Source of the DNA: Bacteroidales bacterium
GTDB lineage: Bacteria > Bacteroidota > Bacteroidia > Bacteroidales > UBA12077
Assembly: GCA_016342685.1 (NCBI GenBank)
Contig: JAEINU010000008.1
Coordinates: forward strand, 79,443-143,442
DNA: 64,000 nt
Reading direction: 5' to 3'
Each line of letters opens with the position of its first letter. The first letter of the stretch is position 1. Positions 60,014 to 64,000 of this stretch are shown here, one piece after another. Both the position numbers and the translations under genes were made by a program. The notes under the pieces were generated by a model. The model saw only the letters and a program-made list of their open reading frames with translations. It was not told the origin of the DNA and ran no database searches.

Positions 60014-61894
60014 TCAAATAAAAAAATTAAGGAATTAAAAACTAAAATTGATGGCTTAGAAATTTCAAAAACAAAGTTAGAAGAGAAATTAGACACCAAA
60101 GTTATAGAAATGCAAGAAAAGGCTTGGGTATTGAAAAAGAAATATGAGCCATTTTTTAAACCTGCTTTTATTGGTTTTATGGGTGGCGGTGAGAGTTTTT
60201 TTAATAAATGTCTAAACGAGCAAACAAACAGTTCTAAACTAATATCTGACAAAGAAATAAAAGATAAATGCCGCAAAATTTTTAATGACAATATTAAATC
60301 TTATGATCCAATTGTAGAATTTAATTTCGATGAACTCTCTGAAAAGGAAACTTCGGATATTTTAGAAACAAAAATTATCGGTAAAGAAGATATCGAGATT
60401 GCAAAACTAATACATCAGCTTGAAAATAGTGATTGGGTAAAAGATGGTGTTGATTATCTTCAAAAAACAGAAAATAAATGCCCATTCTGTCAACAAACTA
60501 TAAATTCTGATCTGCGAGAAGAAATCGAATCATTTTTTGATGAAACTTATGAGAATCAAAAAAGAGAATTAAATAGATTTATTGCCAGTTATAAAAGCTA
60601 TGTTTTTGGTTTAATTTCCGAATTACAAATTCTTACAAGTCGAGAAATATCTATTATAGATTTCAGAGAACTAAACGATAAAATTGAATTACTGCAGGAG
60701 CTTTACAAGAATAATCTGAACAAATTAGAAACAAAACTAAAAACTCCAAGCATTCCAACAACGATTGATAGTTTAAAATTTATTTTAAAAGACATATCAA
60801 TTCTGATAAGTATTTATAAGAAAGCAGTTGAAGAAAACAACAAGACAGTTCTAAATATTATAACAGAAAAAGACAATTTAAAATCTGAGATTTGGCGTTT
60901 TATCATTAACTTATTGGATGTTGATTTAAAATCATACAATTCAATAAAACAAGGTGTTGGTAAAGCAATTAAAGGTATTTCAGAATCAATAGAAACAACC
61001 AAAGAAGAAAAGATTAAACTTGAATCACAAGTTAAAGAGAAAGAATCAGAAGTTACGAGTGTTAAGCCAACGGTAAATGAAATAAACAAAATTCTGAAAT
61101 TGTTTGGCTTCACTAATTTCAGTCTTGATGAAGCTGATAAAAAAGGTTTTTATAAGGTTATAAGAGAAGATGGCTCTGAAGTTAAGGAAACATTAAGCGA
61201 AGGTGAATCTACCTTTTTAACCTATTTGTATTTCTATCATATGTTGAGAGGTAGTACAACCGACACAGGAATTGGGAAAGATAAAATTGTAGTAATTGAC
61301 GACCCTATTTCAAGTTTAGACAGCAATGTACTTTTCATTGTGTGTAACTTAACAAAAGAATTGGTTAGAGATGTAAAAAACAAAACGAATGGAATAAAAC
61401 AGATATTTATTTTGTCTCATAATGTTTATTTCTTCAAAGAAGTAACCTTTAAAGGTAATGGTAACAATAAATGGAAGGAAGAGGCATATTGGGTTATTAG
61501 AAAACTTGATAATAAAACAAAGATTAATGAACACGGACAAAATCCAATAAAAACAACCTATGAATTATTGTGGCGAGAATTAGATGATATAGAATCAATT
61601 AATTCAGCTACAATTTTCAATACACTGCGTAGGATTTTGGAATATTATTTCAATATTCTTGGTGGATTAGATTATGAAAAAGCAATAAGTGAATTTGAGG
61701 GTGAGGAACAGATTATTTGCAAATCATTAATTTCATGGATAAATGATGGTTCTCATTTTATAAATGACGATTTGGTTGTTGATTCAGAACTTGAAAATAT
61801 TGAGAAATATTTAAAAGTATTTAAATTAATATTTGAAAGATTAGGGCATGAAAGTCATTATAACATGATGTTAACTAAAAATATAAATTCATAA
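60014..61894 (+). pseudogene. c17: RloC/PrrC-like ATPase, 3' fragment
   Basis: Continuation of the gene begun at 26599: about 626 codons with long coiled coils around a zinc-hook-like CPFC (ENKCPFCQQTINSD), ABC signature LSEGEST, and Walker B IVVIDDPISSLDS with D-loop, then a helical C-terminal effector region. In RloC the zinc hook and C-terminal nuclease sense DNA damage and cut tRNA. An open frame starts at a TTG (59993), but the fragment lacks Walker A and should be inactive. Confidence 0.85.
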
Positions 61895-62089
61895 ATGTCC
61901 ACGCTTAAAACCATACACGTTGCCAAGTCGCCAAAAGCCTACCGCAAAGACCAAAACTTGTCAAAGAGTATGTTTTATGCCAACGCTTTTTCCCCACTCA
62001 AAACTTATTTTTTCGGAAACGACAGTGTTCAAACTGGGCTGACTAATGATTGCAGAAAGATAAATTGTAACTAAATAAACACCAACAGC
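61895..62089 (+). other. Tail of cassette c17
   Basis: An open frame of 59 codons (61895-62074, MSTLKTIHVAKSPKAYRK...) is present but looks non-coding: it is more GC-rich than its neighbours and resembles the c17 leader near 26529-26579. The end CACCAACAGC before TAAC pairs with the c17 start at 26345 across the prophage. Confidence 0.5.
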
Positions 62090-62218
62090 TAACCCAACAT
62101 CACCAGATAATGCGGGGGTTTTGGCGGTCTGACAAAGTTTTGCTATCTTCGTTTTCGTTCAACGGTCTGACAAAGTAGAGTAATGGAAACCCGCACTACT
62201 GGTATGTTTAAATCGTTA
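62090..62218 (+). repeat. attC-like site S18
   Basis: Closes c17 (CACCAACAGCTAAC against GTTAGCTGCAAGTG, 35.7 kb apart because of the prophage) and opens c18. Almost identical to S17. Confidence 0.9.
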
Positions 62219-62240
62219 GCGGTAACTCTAAAAATCGAAA

Positions 62241-62927
62241 ATGAAGATATTTAGCTTTTTAAAACAACAGACAAAAACAGACCTGATACCTGAGCATGTA
62301 ATCAGACGGGTAGTTGATTATATGCCCGATTTCTATAAAACCCATAGACAATATATAAACTGTCTTGAATATATAAATAATAGAGAGTGGGAACTTGCCC
62401 TTGATAGTTTGATAGAACTTGCAGATGAGACTGAACATTACTTTTCGGAAGAGTTTTGGATTGGACTTGCTAACTCTGCTGATAAAATGAAACTGAGTGA
62501 TAAAGCAAAATATTGTAGGAAGCAAATTAAAAGAAATGCACGAGACATAAAATCAAATATACCATTTGGTTGGACAACAATAAAATATGATAACGATCAT
62601 TTTCAACATTACATTTCTGAAAAACTTAAGGAAGAGTTAGCGTCTGAAAGACGAGTAAAAGATAAAGTTAAGGAATTGATAAAAAAAGATGGAGTGCATT
62701 TAAAATCTCATGGTCGTAGTGGATTTTTATATATTGCAGAAAATGGAAAAATAGCTGAAATAGAGTTTGAGTTAGGAGTAAATGGACTTATTTTATATTT
62801 TAACAATATGACAAATTGGTCTTTACCTATAAAACAGTCAATTACTAAAGAAGAAAAACAAGGTATAAAAAGCAAAATCATTAATTGGGCTGCAGAAACA
62901 AAAAATGCAATTGAGTTTTATCATTAA
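62241..62927 (+). CDS. c18: soluble protein of unknown function
   Basis: A 228-residue protein with no signal peptide or membrane helix. The N-terminal half (about 15-95) is helical with a TPR-like look (YINCLEYINNREWELALDSLIELADETEHYFSEEFW); the C-terminal part is alpha/beta. I do not recognise it. Resembles small immunity-type proteins in size, but this is only an impression. Sole cargo of c18; the closing arm (GAGCAACCGC before TAAC) pairs with the start over about 12 bases. Confidence 0.7.
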   Translation: MKIFSFLKQQTKTDLIPEHVIRRVVDYMPDFYKTHRQYINCLEYINNREWELALDSLIELADETEHYFSEEFWIGLANSADKMKLSDKAKYCRKQIKRNARDIKSNIPFGWTTIKYDNDHFQHYISEKLKEELASERRVKDKVKELIKKDGVHLKSHGRSGFLYIAENGKIAEIEFELGVNGLILYFNNMTNWSLPIKQSITKEEKQGIKSKIINWAAETKNAIEFYH

Positions 62928-62944
62928 TGAAGTCGAGCAACCGC

Positions 62945-63071
62945 TAACACGTAATCAACAGATAATGCGGGAGTTTTGTGTTTTGCAAGCTTTTTACTAT
63001 CTTCAAACTTTATTAACGGGTGATACTGAAACGCGGCGAAAACCCGCACTACTGTTATTACGGGACCGTTA
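62945..63071 (+). repeat. attC-like site S19
   Basis: Closes c18 and opens c19. Forms a subclass with S20: centre TTTGCAAGCTTTTTACTA, GGGTGATACTGAAACGCGGCG. Confidence 0.9.
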
Positions 63072-63096
63072 CGGGTAATACTTTTAGGGAGAAAAT

Positions 63097-63789
63097 ATGA
63101 AACGAATTCTTTTTATTGGATTGTTAATCACAATTTTTTCTTGTCAAAATGAGACAAGCAATGAAATTGATAAAGAAATTGAAGTTATAAATGACATTTT
63201 CTTACAATTACCTGAATATATTCAGTTTTACAATTTTAGTTTACCAATTCCACCACCGCCGCCACCAATTTATAATGAAAAAGGAGAATTTGTTGGTATT
63301 GACACGGTTGCACAGCTGGAAATACTTGATAAAATTGAAAAAGAGTTTAAAGCTCGGAATATAGATACTTCTAAGATTGTTCTTGCAGTTTTTGATACTT
63401 TAGTAAATAATGACCATTTTGAGCTTAATGAAAGTTATGCAGTTGATACAATTTTTAATAATTACCATTCCATCACCAAATCAATAATTGAAAATGAAAA
63501 AGCTCCAATGAAGTTGGTGCTTAATGATATTGTTGAAACAGGAAAATATGAATTAAAATCTTATTCAGAATTTCCATCAGGTAGAGAAATATTCAGTAAA
63601 AAGTATGATTTCAATTTTAGCGGTGTTATAACTTTATCAAGAGTTTATTTTAACAATAGAAATGACAAAGCAGTAATTTTTTGTGATTATTGGTGTGGTA
63701 TTGATTGCTGGACAGGTAATGCATTATTTCTTGAAAAAATTGATGGTAAATGGAAAATTGTGAATTCAGAACTATTATGGATTGCCTAA
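63097..63789 (+). CDS. c19: lipoprotein of unknown function
   Basis: A 230-residue protein with a lipoprotein signal (MKRILFIGLLITIFSC, Cys 16) and a Pro-rich stretch (PIPPPPPPIY, about 51-60). The C-terminal half has a Cys-containing segment (FCDYWCGIDCWTGNALFLEK) typical of exported Bacteroidota proteins I cannot name. Sole cargo of c19. The stop codon lies within the closing arm (63785-63805), which pairs with 63068-63088 over 19 of 21 positions. Confidence 0.75.
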   Translation: MKRILFIGLLITIFSCQNETSNEIDKEIEVINDIFLQLPEYIQFYNFSLPIPPPPPPIYNEKGEFVGIDTVAQLEILDKIEKEFKARNIDTSKIVLAVFDTLVNNDHFELNESYAVDTIFNNYHSITKSIIENEKAPMKLVLNDIVETGKYELKSYSEFPSGREIFSKKYDFNFSGVITLSRVYFNNRNDKAVIFCDYWCGIDCWTGNALFLEKIDGKWKIVNSELLWIA

Positions 63790-63801
63790 AAGTACAACCC
63801 G

Positions 63802-63928
63802 TAACATTGCTTCAACAGATAATGCGGGGTCTTGGTGGTTTGCAAGCTTTTTACTACATTTAAACTTTCTTAACGGGTGATACTGAAACGCGGCGAAATC
63901 CCGCACTACTGTTAAGCAAAAAACGTTA
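63802..63928 (+). repeat. attC-like site S20
   Basis: Closes c19 and opens c20, which runs off the window. The c20 start GTTAGCAATAATGCCGCGA has the GCCGCG-type extension seen in defence-cassette leaders, and 63929-64000 holds no gene start I can support. The bases before GTTA are AAAAC. Confidence 0.88.
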
Positions 63929-64000
63929 GCAATAATGCCGCGATTTTTTCAAATAAACCCTTTTAGAGCTTCGTTTTTTACATAAATTTCAAAATAGAAT

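Larger units (their letters stand above)
4241..63928 (+). mobile_element. Integron-like gene-cassette array (19 cassettes, 20 attC-like sites), no integrase in window
   Basis: Twenty 127-130 bp TAAC...GTTA imperfect palindromes separate units of one or two plus-strand genes. Each unit starts at a GTTA and ends at the next TAAC, and its two ends are reverse complements specific to that unit (c3: 5955-5975 against 6737-6757; c19: 63068-63088 against 63785-63805; c13: 22253-22277 against 23411-23435). This is what a circularised integron cassette needs to rebuild a folded attC site, and the TAAC/GTTA ends and length resemble the Vibrio VCR sites. No tyrosine-recombinase gene or attI is visible. 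By integron convention these would lie to the left, outside the window. Confidence 0.85.

Noticed and set aside
61895..62074. 59-codon gene after the c17 ATPase fragment
   Set aside because: Composition and resemblance to the non-coding c17 leader suggest it is not translated; no ribosome-binding sequence or family.
4241..63928. Simple REP/BIME elements or transcription terminators between genes
   Set aside because: These would not explain why each unit's start and end are complementary to each other and to no other unit, nor the fixed TAAC/GTTA edges.

Overview
The window looks like a Bacteroidota chromosome. It is AT-rich, with many short signal peptides and lipoproteins, carboxypeptidase-regulatory-like plus TonB C-terminal domains, WG and YwqK-type repeats, and a TTTG-N19-TAnnTTTG promoter in the prophage. 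Three blocks are visible.

(1) Positions 1-4240: a type III restriction-modification operon on the minus strand (res, running off the window, and mod), then a 21-bp-period degenerate tandem repeat, a helical protein gene and a large nested hairpin.

(2) Positions 4241-63928: a gene-cassette array with the architecture of a chromosomal integron, but with no integrase in the window. Twenty copies (S1-S20) of a 127-130 bp imperfect palindrome, each starting TAAC and ending GTTA, separate 19 complete cassettes (c1-c19). Every intact cassette gene is on the plus strand. Each cassette begins with its own sequence directly after GTTA and ends with the reverse complement of that sequence directly before the next TAAC. 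The match runs 10-25 nt and is nearly always broken at cassette position 11, usually with position 10, where the two arms read A against C. Classical attC sites need this complementarity over only about 7 nt, so here the cassette-specific stem is much longer and often fills both untranslated regions. Cargo alternates between small secreted, lipo- or membrane proteins (c1-c4, c6, c9, c11-c14, c16, c19) and probable antiphage or conflict systems: KAP NTPase (c5), TPR plus AbiV-like HEPN (c7), ATPase plus TOPRIM-like partner (c8), DUF262 plus HEPN (c10), EVE-like plus DUF3883 nuclease (c15) and a RloC/PrrC-like ATPase (c17). The larger defence cassettes also share a structured leader and, for several, a tail motif.

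(3) Positions 26893-60005: a complete-looking 33 kb Mu-like transposable prophage inserted in cassette c17, splitting its ATPase gene. Removing the prophage and one copy of an 8-bp shared sequence restores the reading frame, and the cassette ends still match across the insertion. The prophage runs repressor / Ner-like / MuA / MuB / early genes on plus, a packaging-head-portal block on minus (39.1-44.8 kb), then protease, capsid, lysis, contractile tail, fibre and adenine methylase on plus. Points of note inside it are a candidate -1 frameshift fusing portal and head-morphogenesis proteins, an overlapping -1 frame after the tail chaperone gene, a DnaA-domain-IV/DUF4406 fusion, a radical SAM enzyme and a lipoprotein.

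I saw no rRNA, tRNA, CRISPR array or reverse transcriptase. All functions are from reading sequence and recalling families; no search was run.
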